Assembly (NCBI RefSeq): GCF_019695415.1
Contig: NZ_JAIFKJ010000083.1
Location: forward strand, 1-30,523
Length of the DNA: 30,523 nucleotides
From: Thiohalocapsa sp.
GTDB taxonomy: Bacteria > Pseudomonadota > Gammaproteobacteria > Chromatiales > Chromatiaceae
Reading direction: 5' to 3'
The notes under the pieces were generated by a model. It was not told the DNA's origin. It saw nothing but the letters and a program-made list of their open reading frames with translations, and did no database searches. Of the stretch, positions 15,961 through 23,455 are shown in pieces (the stretch's first letter is position 1; each line of letters starts with the position of its first letter). Made by a program: the position numbers and the translations under genes.

Positions 15961-17065
15961 GCTCGAGCAGCACGCGCAGGTCGAGCACAGCCGCGTTGGC
16001 GCGGGACATGTACGAGGCGAGCACCAGCGAGTGGTTGGCGAGCACGCCAAAGCCACTGCCGTTCAGCACCATCGGCGAGAGTTTGAACATGGTGGCGTAC
16101 TCCAGATCGCGGATGATCTGCTGCATCGACACCTCCGCGTTTTTCTGCTCCAGCACTGGCGCGAAATCCTCTGCGAGCGCCTTCATCATGTGCAGGAGCG
16201 CCCAGGAGTAACCGCGGGCCTCGTAGAATACATCGTCGATTTCGGTGAAGGCGGTGCGGTTGACGGCCACGGTCGAGCCGCTGGCGGGCGGCGGCGCGGT
16301 GCCCTCGCTGCTTAGGGCCGCGGTGAGCTCCTCGTCGCCGACGCTCGCCGACAAGCGCTGGCCGTAACTGCCTAGGCGCTTCTCCACGACCATCAGGTAG
16401 GCCCGCAGGTTGTCGGCGCGAGCGTAGAAGCGTGCCTGCGGCACTCCCGCCATGAGCTCATCTAGATAGCGGCGCAGCGCCTCGACGCCCTGGCGATACT
16501 GTTCCTCCGACGAGGGCAGAATCCAGGACTCTGCGTCGAAGTTGAAGTTGGCATCGGCGTTCTTGAGGTCTTCATTCTCGATGGATTGGGTCTGAGAGCG
16601 ACTGAAGTCGTTGCGCAGCGCCCGGATGGAATCGCGCAGCTCGGTCAGCAGCCCGTACTCCCAGGAGGGCATGTTGTCCATCAGGATGCCGGGCGGCGTG
16701 ATGTCGTTCCTCAGGTAGCCGCCCGGCTTGTTCAGCAGGGTATCCGCCACCGCGATGGCGCTCGCGACTGTGACGGCACCGGGCACCGGCCGCGCGTCGG
16801 CACCGAGCAGGGCCTGTACTTCCTCTTCAACGTCGAACTTCGACGGCTGAAGGGACCACCAGATGCCGAGCCCGAAGAGCACGACGGCGATGAGCACGAT
16901 GGCGATGACACTCCAGCGCAGCACCCCGCCGTGGTCCTTGCCGTCATCCGCTTGGTCGGTTTGGGAGGCGGGCTCCGCCGCGACGGGCGCCTCGCGATTC
17001 GGGGCCGCCTCGCTGTCCTCCGAGCGGAGGATGCGGTCGGCGTCGCTCAACGAGCCGTTGGACAT
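15953..17065 (-). CDS. DUF2333 family membrane-anchored protein
   Basis: Protein of 370 aa of the DUF2333 family, whose function is not established. A charged cytoplasmic N-terminus (1-48) is followed by one transmembrane helix (about 50-70) and a large domain, probably periplasmic. Family features include the GGYLRNDITPPG and DNMPSWEYG segments and LRNDFSRSQTQS. No catalytic motif is visible. A GAGAGG ribosome-binding site lies about 8 bases before the ATG at 17065. It is the first gene of the three-gene minus-strand unit, and its last codons overlap the glutaminase start, so the two products may be needed together. No direct evidence of interaction exists in the sequence. Confidence 0.88.
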   Translation of the reverse strand: MSNGSLSDADRILRSEDSEAAPNREAPVAAEPASQTDQADDGKDHGGVLRWSVIAIVLIAVVLFGLGIWWSLQPSKFDVEEEVQALLGADARPVPGAVTVASAIAVADTLLNKPGGYLRNDITPPGILMDNMPSWEYGLLTELRDSIRALRNDFSRSQTQSIENEDLKNADANFNFDAESWILPSSEEQYRQGVEALRRYLDELMAGVPQARFYARADNLRAYLMVVEKRLGSYGQRLSASVGDEELTAALSSEGTAPPPASGSTVAVNRTAFTEIDDVFYEARGYSWALLHMMKALAEDFAPVLEQKNAEVSMQQIIRDLEYATMFKLSPMVLNGSGFGVLANHSLVLASYMSRANAAVLDLRVLLERG

Positions 17066-17462
17066 GTCTGATACCTCTCGATCTGTCTTAGCCGTCAGCT
17101 TACGGTTCTAACCCGCCTCCCCGCGCGTGCCCCCGTATCGTCGTGCTGACGACCGTGCTGCGTGCCACAGCTCGAGGCAGGACGCCGTTTCCGCGCGGGG
17201 AATGTGCTTGAATGTTTGCGCACGTGGCGCCCGGTGGCGCCGATTACAAGCAGCGCGACGCAACAGACTGTAACTGTATCCTATGGCCGGCCGGCAGTGA
17301 TACAGCCGCTCGCCGTGCCGCGTGCCGACCCGTTGCGGGGCCACGCGATGGTGGATTGCATCGATCGACAAATCCGAATATCGTGCGCCGCCCGTGGAAA
17401 TCGGCCGCCACCGGCCCATTTCTCTGTGACCCGCGTGACCGATTCTCACACAGGCGCCGACC
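17066..17462. other. Divergent intergenic region upstream of the antiporter operon
   Basis: A 397-bp region between DUF2333 (-) and mrpE (+). Open frames on both strands here are short and show no family features. GGCGCC-CGGT-GGCGCC (near 17226-17241) could form a small hairpin. A weak promoter candidate is listed separately. The leader just before the TTG start of mrpE lacks a clear ribosome-binding site. Confidence 0.4.
17356..17384 (+). promoter_or_regulatory. Weak sigma70-like promoter candidate for the antiporter operon
   Basis: TTGCAT (17356-17361) and TATCGT (17379-17384) are separated by 17 bp, about 78 bp before the mrpE start. The match to TTGACA/TATAAT is only partial, so this is a candidate chosen mainly for spacing and position. 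Confidence 0.2.
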
Positions 17463-18095
17463 TTGGCCGACGCGACACTTCCCTCTGCTGGCAGCAAATT
17501 ATTGCGCTGGACCACGCGCCTGGTGCTCTTTGCACTGTTATGGCTGGTGCTGGTAGGTACAGACCCGGTCTCGTGGATTGTTGGTGTGCCGGCCGTCCTG
17601 CTGGCCAGCTACGCCGCCGCCCGTCTGTCGACCTTGGTGGGTGCTGATCCGCGGCCGCTGCGGCTCATCGCGTTCGTGCCCTTCTTCGTCTGGGAGTCGG
17701 TGCTCGGCGGTGTGGACGTGGCGCGGCGCGTCCTGGCGCCGCGCCTGCGCATCGACCCCGCGCTGGTCAGCTACCGCCCCCGTCTCAAAGACCCTGCAGC
17801 GCAGGTCGTGTTCCTCGACACCATCAGCCTGCTGCCGGGCACCTTGTCGGCGGATATCCGCAAGGGACTGGTGCAGATCCATGCGCTCGACAGCGATCAA
17901 GCCATGGTGGCGGGTCTGGAACGCCTGGAGGCGCGGGTGGCGCGGCTCTTCGGCGAGGAGGTGACCGGCGCACCCATCGTGACGGTCACCAGCTGCGCCC
18001 GCGAAGACGCTCTGGCGCTGGCACGCGCCGAGGCGCAGGCGGCGGCTCAGGAGGCCGCGGCATCGGCGGGGCATGATCCCAGAAAGAGCAGTTGA
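17463..18095 (+). CDS. mrpE: Na+/H+ antiporter subunit E
   Basis: MrpE/MnhE subunit, 210 aa, corresponding to MbhA of archaeal membrane-bound hydrogenase. Two or three N-terminal membrane segments (about 17-55 and 65-85) are followed by a soluble domain with the family core FLDTISLLPGTLSADI and a following IHALD. Mrp complexes exchange cytoplasmic Na+ (or K+) for external protons; E is needed for assembly. The start is TTG at 17463, because no ATG or GTG precedes the first helix in frame. The C-terminus is an Ala/Glu-rich tail of about 35 residues not typical of the family. It is the first gene of the antiporter operon and is followed by an unusual 222-bp gap. Confidence 0.9.
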   Translation: MADATLPSAGSKLLRWTTRLVLFALLWLVLVGTDPVSWIVGVPAVLLASYAAARLSTLVGADPRPLRLIAFVPFFVWESVLGGVDVARRVLAPRLRIDPALVSYRPRLKDPAAQVVFLDTISLLPGTLSADIRKGLVQIHALDSDQAMVAGLERLEARVARLFGEEVTGAPIVTVTSCAREDALALARAEAQAAAQEAAASAGHDPRKSS

Positions 18096-18153
18096 CCGCT
18101 CCGGAATATAGGCAAATGCCCGTGCTTGTTGTGATTCAGAAGGCCTCGGCGCG

Positions 18154-18285
18154 TCACCCACAGGGTGAACGGCGCTACGGCCGCCATGGCACGCCCCGCG
18201 CGGCGCCCAGCTGCGTTACAACTCGTTGGAATAGAATGACTATTCCGCCTCGTTGTGCCTTGCTGGACACCGCGCGGGACGCGCC
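18154..18285. repeat. Structured repeat-like element in the mrpE-mrpF gap
   Basis: Two hairpins in tandem. The first pairs TCACCC (18154-18159) with GGGTGA (18163-18168), extended by flanking GCGC. The second is large: a 47-nt left arm (18188-18234) pairs imperfectly with a 46-nt right arm (18240-18285) around the loop AATGA. The inner GGAATAG/CTATTCC and the outer CCCGCGCGG stretches pair perfectly, with several changes being transitions. The CAGCTGCGTTACAACTCGTT and CGTTGTGCCTTGCTGG segments resemble intergenic repeats I recall from other gammaproteobacteria. It interrupts an operon whose other junctions are mostly overlapping. Confidence 0.7.
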
Positions 18286-18317
18286 CTGACGACCGTCCAA
18301 CTGCTCCTTCTGGGATG

Positions 18318-18581
18318 ATGCCTGAGTTCCTGCTCGCCATGGCGCTGCTCCTGCTGCTCACCATGTCCGCCGGACTGGTGCGCGTGGTGATCGGCCCAAC
18401 GCCTGCCGACCGGATGATGGCGGCCCAGCTGCTCGGCACTTCCGGCATCGCCGTGCTGCTGCTGCTGGCACTGGCCCTGGAGGTTCCTGCGCTGCTGGAT
18501 GTGGCGCTGATCTTCGCGCTGCTGGCCGCGGTCTCGGTGGCGGCCTTCACGCGTCGGCGCGCAGGTAGAGACCAGGCCTGA
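18318..18581 (+). CDS. mrpF: Na+/H+ antiporter subunit F
   Basis: MrpF/MnhF subunit of 87 aa (MbhB equivalent), three transmembrane helices. The family pattern is clear: RVVIGPTPADRMMAAQLLG after helix 1 and LLDVALIFALLAAVSVAAF in helix 3, with the conserved Asp of DVALI. Two adjacent ATGs (18315, 18318) are possible starts; the frame also runs upstream into the repeat element, where it is not coding. The ribosome-binding site is weak. The stop is 48 bp before mrpG. F and G are small membrane subunits required for complex assembly in characterised Mrp systems. Confidence 0.9.
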   Translation: MPEFLLAMALLLLLTMSAGLVRVVIGPTPADRMMAAQLLGTSGIAVLLLLALALEVPALLDVALIFALLAAVSVAAFTRRRAGRDQA

Positions 18582-18629
18582 GCGCGCAACGTCCGGTCGC
18601 AACCGCCAGCCGAAGCCCGATCTCAGCCC

Positions 18630-18935
18630 ATGTCCCTTGACACCATGCTGCATTTACTCGCGGCCGTCTGCGTGACGCTGGGGGCTGTCTTCTTCATTGC
18701 AGGCACCATTGGACTGCTGCGCCTGCCGGACCTGTTCAGCCGCCTGCACGCCCTCACCAAGGCGGACAATCTGGGACTCGGGCTGATCATGTTGGGGCTC
18801 ATCCTGTACGCGCCGAACGTCATTTATGCCGCCAAGCTGCTGCTGTTGTGGATATTGGTGATGGTGTCCGGCGCTACGGGCGCACACCTGATCGCGAAGC
18901 GCGCCCTGCGCGGCGACGGCGAGGACGCCCAATGA
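18630..18935 (+). CDS. mrpG: Na+/H+ antiporter subunit G
   Basis: MrpG/MnhG subunit of 101 aa (MbhC equivalent) with three transmembrane helices. The signature GLLRLPDLFSRLHALTKADN at residues 28-47 is diagnostic. The ATG at 18630 gives a full-length product. Its TGA stop overlaps the next start as ATGA, so translation of the next subunit is probably coupled. The product acts in the inner membrane as part of the antiporter. Confidence 0.93.
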   Translation: MSLDTMLHLLAAVCVTLGAVFFIAGTIGLLRLPDLFSRLHALTKADNLGLGLIMLGLILYAPNVIYAAKLLLLWILVMVSGATGAHLIAKRALRGDGEDAQ

Positions 18936-19216
18936 GCCAGCTGACCCTGCTGATCATCTTCGACGGCGTGCTGCTCGTCACGCTGCTCGCGCTGGCGTTC
19001 GCCGCGGTGCTGAGCCCCGAGCCGCGCCGGGCCGTGATGCTCTTCATCGCTTTTGGACTGTGGCTGTCGCTGGTGTGGGCGCGGCTGCGCGCGCCCGACG
19101 TGGCTCTGGCCGAGGCAGCCATCGGCGCCGGGCTTGGCGGCGCGCTCATGCTCGCGGCTGCGCGGCGGGCCGCCCGCACGTCCACACGCAGCGACGGCGG
19201 AGGCGATGAGGCATGA
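18932..19216 (+). CDS. DUF4040/MbhD-like antiporter subunit (MrpA C-terminal region homologue)
   Basis: Small membrane protein of 94 aa with about three helices, matching the DUF4040 (MbhD) domain that is normally part of the long MrpA subunit. The segment FIAFGLWLSLVWARLRAPDVALAEAAIGAGL is typical, with the conserved APDVALAEA motif. The start codon overlaps the mrpG stop (ATGA) and its own stop overlaps the next gene by 4 bp. Occurrence as a separate gene directly after mrpG is the order found in archaeal Mbh operons, not in the standard mrpABCDEFG arrangement. A polar C-terminal tail (about 75-94) follows the last helix. Confidence 0.85.
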   Translation: MSQLTLLIIFDGVLLVTLLALAFAAVLSPEPRRAVMLFIAFGLWLSLVWARLRAPDVALAEAAIGAGLGGALMLAAARRAARTSTRSDGGGDEA

Positions 19217-19998
19217 GTATGTCGCAGAGCGAATCGCGGGCCGCCGAGCGCAACCGTGATCTGAGCCTGCTGGTGGCGGTGTCGCTGGCGGTGCTGGGAG
19301 CAGCGCTGACCTGGCTCTATTTCATCGCACTCAGCGCCGGAGCGGCGCCGCGCCTTGCGGACCTGGCCTACGAGCGCCTGCCGGGCACCGGGGTCAGCAA
19401 CCCGGTCACCGCGGTGCTGCTCAATTATCGCGCCTACGACACCCTCATGGAGCTCGCCGTGCTGCTGGCGGCACTGCTCGGCATTTGGTCCCTCGGACCG
19501 GCGGCTCCAGGCTTCCAGCGCTCCGGGGCGGTATTGGCGGGTATGGTGTCCTGGGTGGTGCCGCTGCTCATCGTCACCGGGGGCTATTTGCTGTGGGTGG
19601 GCGGCTACGCGCCCGGCGGCGCGTTCCAGGCGGGCGCGCTCCTGGGAGCCGCCGGCGTCATCGTGCGCCTCGCGGGCGATCCGCGTGCCGGCCTGCCCGG
19701 CGAGGGCGCGCAACGCTGGCTGCTGGTGCTGGGTGTGCTTGTGTTCACCCTAGTCGGGCTCGGGCTCATGGCCTTCGGCGCAGGCTTCCTGACCTATCCG
19801 CCCAAATTTGCCAAGTGGCTCATCCTGCTCATCGAGATGGCGGCCACCGTTGCTATCGGTGTGGCGCTGGCAGCGGCCTATGTCGGCGGCCGCCCGCCGG
19901 GCCCCGAGGCGCAGCCCACCGCCGAGGACGAAGACGCCTTAACCGCGGCGGAGACGCCCACGCCCGACCCAACTCCGGCCCTCCGCCCTCAGCCCTAG
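19213..19998 (+). CDS. mrpB: Fused MrpA C-terminal/MbhE-like and MrpB domains
   Basis: Membrane protein of 261 aa combining two modules. Residues 15-95 resemble the end of MrpA (MbhE), with GVSNPVTAVLLNYRAYDTL, comparable to the MrpA NVVNVILVDFRGFDTL motif. Residues about 100-240 are an MnhB domain with VTGGYLLWVGGYAPGGAFQAG, comparable to the family GHxxPGGGFxGG. It starts with an ATGA overlap on the previous gene. A Pro-rich tail (TPDPTPALRPQP) is encoded partly by 7-bp repeats, and the TAG stop lies in the last repeat unit. Only 11 bp separate it from mrpC. In this operon B contributes to the same Na+/H+ antiporter complex. Confidence 0.87.
   Translation: MSMSQSESRAAERNRDLSLLVAVSLAVLGAALTWLYFIALSAGAAPRLADLAYERLPGTGVSNPVTAVLLNYRAYDTLMELAVLLAALLGIWSLGPAAPGFQRSGAVLAGMVSWVVPLLIVTGGYLLWVGGYAPGGAFQAGALLGAAGVIVRLAGDPRAGLPGEGAQRWLLVLGVLVFTLVGLGLMAFGAGFLTYPPKFAKWLILLIEMAATVAIGVALAAAYVGGRPPGPEAQPTAEDEDALTAAETPTPDPTPALRPQP
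19977..19997. repeat. Short heptamer array at the mrpB stop codon
   Basis: Three consecutive 7-bp units, GGCCCTC, CGCCCTC and AGCCCTA, encode the last residues of MrpB, and the final TA is the start of its TAG stop. On the other strand they read GAGGGCN, the same family as the array at 7474-7501. Confidence 0.55.
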
Positions 19999-20009
19999 AA
20001 CCGTCCTTC

Positions 20010-20306
20010 ATGCTGACCGCACAGTTCCTCTACGGCGCTGCTGGCCTGATGCTCTTCGTGCTCGGGCTCTGGTCCTTTTTGGTGCACGAGCCCCTGCTGC
20101 GCAAGATCATCGCGCTCAATATCACCGGCGCGGGCGTCTTCCACGTGTTCATCGCCATCGCCTACCGCGGCGACACGGCGCCGCCAGATCCGGTGCCGCA
20201 TGCACTGGTGCTGACGGGCATCGTCGTCGCCGTCAGTGCCACGGCGTTGGCGCTGATGCTGGGCGCGCGTCTGCAGGACGCGGAAGAGGAAGACCAAAGC
20301 CGATGA
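20010..20306 (+). CDS. mrpC: Na+/H+ antiporter subunit C (NuoK-like)
   Basis: MrpC/MnhC subunit of 98 aa (MbhG equivalent), homologous to NuoK of complex I, with three helices. The family motif DPVPHALVLTGIVVAVSATALAL near residues 54-76 is clear. The ATG at 20010 follows a short leader without a strong ribosome-binding site. Its TGA overlaps the next start as ATGA. In complex I the equivalent subunit carries glutamates in the proton path. Here the helices are mostly apolar apart from HEP and the loop RGDTAPPDP. Confidence 0.9.
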   Translation: MLTAQFLYGAAGLMLFVLGLWSFLVHEPLLRKIIALNITGAGVFHVFIAIAYRGDTAPPDPVPHALVLTGIVVAVSATALALMLGARLQDAEEEDQSR

Positions 20307-21766
20307 CCGATCCATTGGTGCTCTGCATTGCGCTGCCACTGCTGGGCGCAATGCTGGTAACCGCACTGCCGCGCTGGGCGGTGACGCTCGGCATTGTGGC
20401 GGCACTGTCTACGGCCTCCGCCGCCGTGGCCCTCACGGCCACCGTCTGGCAGCACGGGACCCTGCACCTCATGCTGGGCGGCTGGGATGCGGAGCTCGCC
20501 ATTGCGCTGCGCGCCGACGGCATCGCCACGGCCCTGGTGCTCATGGCCAACCTGGTGGGCCTCGGCATCAGCGTCTATGCCACGGGCTACTTCCACGATC
20601 GTATACGGGTGCGCTCCTTCTGGCCCCTGTGGCTGCTCCTGTGGGCGGCACTAAACGGCCTCTTCCTCGCCGGCGACCTGTTCAACCTGTACGTGATGCT
20701 CGAGCTGCTCGGCATTGCTGCTGCGGCGCTCGGCGCGCTCACCGGCAACCGGGACGCGGTGGCAGCGAACCTGCGCTATCTGCTGGTGGGGCTGCTCGGC
20801 AGCATCAGCTACCTCCTCGGCGTGGCCCTGCTCTACACCGCCTACGGCACCCTAGACCTGGGGCTGCTGGCCCAGGGTGTCGCGGCGTCGCCTGAGCTCT
20901 ACGGCGTCAACGCCGCGGCCATGACGCTGATGGTGGCCGGGCTCGCGCTCAAGGCCGCACTCTTCCCGCTGCATTTCTGGCTGCCGCCTGCTCACGCCAA
21001 CGCACCGGCACCGGTGAGCGCCGCATTGTCGGCGTTGGTGGTGAAGGCAGCCTTCTACCTGATCCTACGGCTGTGGCTGGATCTATTCTGGCCCATCACG
21101 GACATGGCGGTGGCGATGCTGCCGGCAATGCTCGGCGCGGTCGCCGTGATCTGGGGCTCGTGGCGGGCATTGCGGGCGGAGCGGCTGAAGCTGCTGGCAG
21201 CCTATTCCACGGTCGCTCAGATCGGCTATCTGTTCCTGTTTCTGCCCCTGCTGGCGGCGACGCCGCCGGGCCCTGCCCGGGATGATCTGCTCGCGGCACT
21301 GCTGCTGATGGCACTGACCCACGGCTTTGCCAAGGCGGGGTTCTTTCTCGCCGCTGGCCTGGTACAGACCAACGCCGGCCACGACCGCATCGACGACCTC
21401 GGCGGGACTGCCCAGCGGCTCCCGGCGACAACCTTCGCCATCGCGCTGTCGGGCTCGGCGCTCATCGGTCTGCCGCCCAGCGGCAGCTTCATCGGCAAGT
21501 GGCTGCTGATGCAGGGCGCCATCGCCACCGGCCAGTGGTGGTGGGTGATCGTGGTCACCGCGGGGACGCTGTTGGCCTCGGCCTACATCTTCCGCGTGCT
21601 GAGCCGTGCCTTCGGCCTGGAGCCGACACCGCTCAAGTTCGTCACCGACGCCCGTGCCGAGGTGCCGGCACTGACCTTGGCACTGGTGTCGGTGGCGCTG
21701 CTTGGCCTGGCCTCGGGGCCGCTTTGGACGCTGCTCGGGCTCGGTGATGCAGGAGGCGGCGCATGA
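20303..21766 (+). CDS. mrpD: MrpD/NuoM-like antiporter subunit (first of three)
   Basis: Polytopic protein of 487 aa in the proton-conducting family of MrpD, MbhH, NuoL, NuoM and NuoN, with about 14 helices. The charged residues of the ion path are in place: E134 (NLYVMLELLG, TM5), K217 (LALKAALFPLHFWLP, TM7), K248 (LSALVVKAAFYL, TM8), K344 (HGFAKAGFF) and K399 (SGSFIGKW, TM12). Both neighbours overlap by 4 bp (ATGA), so it is tightly coupled to mrpC and the next subunit. Of the three it is the best MrpD candidate by position after mrpC. Ion specificity cannot be deduced. Confidence 0.92.
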   Translation: MTDPLVLCIALPLLGAMLVTALPRWAVTLGIVAALSTASAAVALTATVWQHGTLHLMLGGWDAELAIALRADGIATALVLMANLVGLGISVYATGYFHDRIRVRSFWPLWLLLWAALNGLFLAGDLFNLYVMLELLGIAAAALGALTGNRDAVAANLRYLLVGLLGSISYLLGVALLYTAYGTLDLGLLAQGVAASPELYGVNAAAMTLMVAGLALKAALFPLHFWLPPAHANAPAPVSAALSALVVKAAFYLILRLWLDLFWPITDMAVAMLPAMLGAVAVIWGSWRALRAERLKLLAAYSTVAQIGYLFLFLPLLAATPPGPARDDLLAALLLMALTHGFAKAGFFLAAGLVQTNAGHDRIDDLGGTAQRLPATTFAIALSGSALIGLPPSGSFIGKWLLMQGAIATGQWWWVIVVTAGTLLASAYIFRVLSRAFGLEPTPLKFVTDARAEVPALTLALVSVALLGLASGPLWTLLGLGDAGGGA

Positions 21767-23268
21767 GCTGGGATTACGCAAGCCTCCTGCCCGGCGTCAT
21801 CGTGCTGAGCTCGCTGCTGCCCGGCGTGTTCATTTTTCTGGTGCGGGAAGAGAGCCACACCCTGCGCACGGTGCTCAACCTGACCGGTGCCGTTGCCAAG
21901 CTGATCCTGGTAGGCCTGTTGATCTATGGCGTTTGGCTGGGGCAGGTCTTCGAGACCCGCATCGCCATCGCACCCGGGCTGACGCTGGTGCTGAATGCCG
22001 ATGCGCTGTCGGTGCTCTTCGTCACCTTGTCGACGGTGCTTTGGCTCATTACCACGGTCTATGCCATCGGCTACCTGGAGCACTCCACCAACCGCTCGCG
22101 CTTCTTCGGCTTCTTCAGCCTGTGCGTGTCCGCCACCGTGGGCATTGCGCTCTCGGGCAACCTGCTGACCTTCGTCATCTTCTACGAGATCCTGACCCTC
22201 GCCACCTATCCGCTGGTGGCCCATCGCGGCACACCGGAGGCCACCCGCGGCGCCAAGATCTATCTGGCCTACACCCTCACCGGGGGCCTGCTGCTGCTGG
22301 TTGGCGCTGTGTGGCTGCGCACCCTGACGGGGCCGGTGGACTTCGTGGAGGGCGGTATCCTGGATGACCTGCCGGCGAGCCTACACGGCCAGCTGGTGGT
22401 CATCTTCGGCCTGCTGTTGGCGGGGCTCGGCGTCAAGGCGGCGCTGGTGCCGCTGCACGGCTGGCTACCCCAGTCCATGGTGGCGCCGGCGCCGGTTAGC
22501 TCGCTGCTGCATGCCGTCGCCGTGGTGAAGGCCGGCGCCTTCGGCATCGTCCGCGTGGTGTACGACGTCTACGGTGTCACGCTCGCCGGGGAGCTCGGGC
22601 TGCTGGCTGTGCTGTCGGTGCTTGCGTCCTTCACCATCGTCTATGGGTCCATCCTCGCGATGACACAGGACGGGCTGAAGAAGCGGCTCGCCTACTCCAC
22701 GGTCAGCCAGGTGTCGTACATCGCGCTCGGCACCTCACTACTCGGACCCGTCGCTACCGTCGGCGGCTTGGTGCACCTGGTGCATCAGGGCATCATGAAG
22801 ATCACGCTCTTCTTCTGCGCTGGGAATTATGCGGAGACCCTAGGCGTCGCCAACGTGAGTCAGATGGACGGAGTGGGCCGCCGAATGCCGCTGACCACCC
22901 TCGCCTTCACCATCGGCGCGCTGGGCATGATCGGCATCCCGCCCATCGCGGGCTTTGTGAGCAAGTGGTACCTCGGGCTCGGTGGAGTCGAGGCCGGTCA
23001 GCACTGGGTGTTGGTGATCCTCGCCACCAGCACTTTGCTGAACGCGGGGTATTTCCTGCCCATTCTCTATCGGGCCTGGTTCCGGCCGCTGCCGGCGTCC
23101 TGGCCGAAGGAGCACCACTTCCAAACCCGCTTCGAGACCATGGGCGCCCTCCTCTGGCCGCCTGTCATCACAGCGGTCTTCTGTCTGTTGGCAGGGCTGC
23201 TCGCGGCTGCACCCTTCAGCCCGCTGGAGTGGGCGCGACTCATTGCGCAGCGGGAGTATGGGTTGTGA
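21763..23268 (+). CDS. MrpD/NuoM-like antiporter subunit (second of three)
   Basis: Polytopic protein of 501 aa of the same family. The ion-path charges are complete: E142 (FVIFYEILTLATYPL, TM5), K225 (LGVKAALVPLHGWLP), K256 (AVAVVKAGAFGIVR), K346 (HQGIMKITLFF) and K401 (AGFVSKWYLG). It starts with an ATGA overlap on the first MrpD-like gene. The region EHSTNRSRFFGFF before TM4 is typical of these subunits. Its TGA stop lies within a 7-bp repeat array, and the usual overlap with the next gene is replaced by a 40-bp gap. The three D-like subunits recall NuoL, NuoM and NuoN of complex I, but none has the long NuoL-type lateral helix extension identifiable here. Confidence 0.9.
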   Translation: MSWDYASLLPGVIVLSSLLPGVFIFLVREESHTLRTVLNLTGAVAKLILVGLLIYGVWLGQVFETRIAIAPGLTLVLNADALSVLFVTLSTVLWLITTVYAIGYLEHSTNRSRFFGFFSLCVSATVGIALSGNLLTFVIFYEILTLATYPLVAHRGTPEATRGAKIYLAYTLTGGLLLLVGAVWLRTLTGPVDFVEGGILDDLPASLHGQLVVIFGLLLAGLGVKAALVPLHGWLPQSMVAPAPVSSLLHAVAVVKAGAFGIVRVVYDVYGVTLAGELGLLAVLSVLASFTIVYGSILAMTQDGLKKRLAYSTVSQVSYIALGTSLLGPVATVGGLVHLVHQGIMKITLFFCAGNYAETLGVANVSQMDGVGRRMPLTTLAFTIGALGMIGIPPIAGFVSKWYLGLGGVEAGQHWVLVILATSTLLNAGYFLPILYRAWFRPLPASWPKEHHFQTRFETMGALLWPPVITAVFCLLAGLLAAAPFSPLEWARLIAQREYGL

Positions 23269-23455
23269 GTGTCGAGGGGCGAGGGGCGAGTATCGAGGGG
23301 GACACCGCATGAGCGCTTGGCTGCTGCTGGCCGCTTGGGTTTGGCCGCTGTTGCTGGTGTGGCCGGCATCCGGGATAAGGTTCCGGCAGGACTGGAACGC
23401 GGTGCCGGACCCCTCGCCTCCTCGGCACTCGCAACTCGAAGCTCGCAGCTCGACC
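23263..23455. repeat. Inverted pair of heptamer arrays at the start of the third D-like gene
   Basis: Block 1 (23263-23297) is five NNNCGAG-type units: TTGTGAG (one change), TGTCGAG, GGGCGAG, GGGCGAG, TATCGAG. It contains the stop codon of the upstream gene (23266-23268). Block 2 (23421-23455) is five CTCGNNN units (CTCGGCA, CTCGCAA, CTCGAAG, CTCGCAG, CTCGACC), with one more CTCG at 23413 spaced by 8. Block 2 lies inside the next reading frame and encodes residues 38-49. The two blocks are 115-123 bp apart and on opposite strands, as at 6246-6361. Confidence 0.85.

Noticed and set aside
17108..17647. Open frames on both strands between DUF2333 and mrpE
   Set aside because: Neither shows a family motif or a ribosome-binding site, and the + frame runs into mrpE out of frame.
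18092..18289. A 65-codon frame in the mrpE-mrpF gap
   Set aside because: It covers the two hairpins, whose pairing constraint explains the sequence better than coding does.
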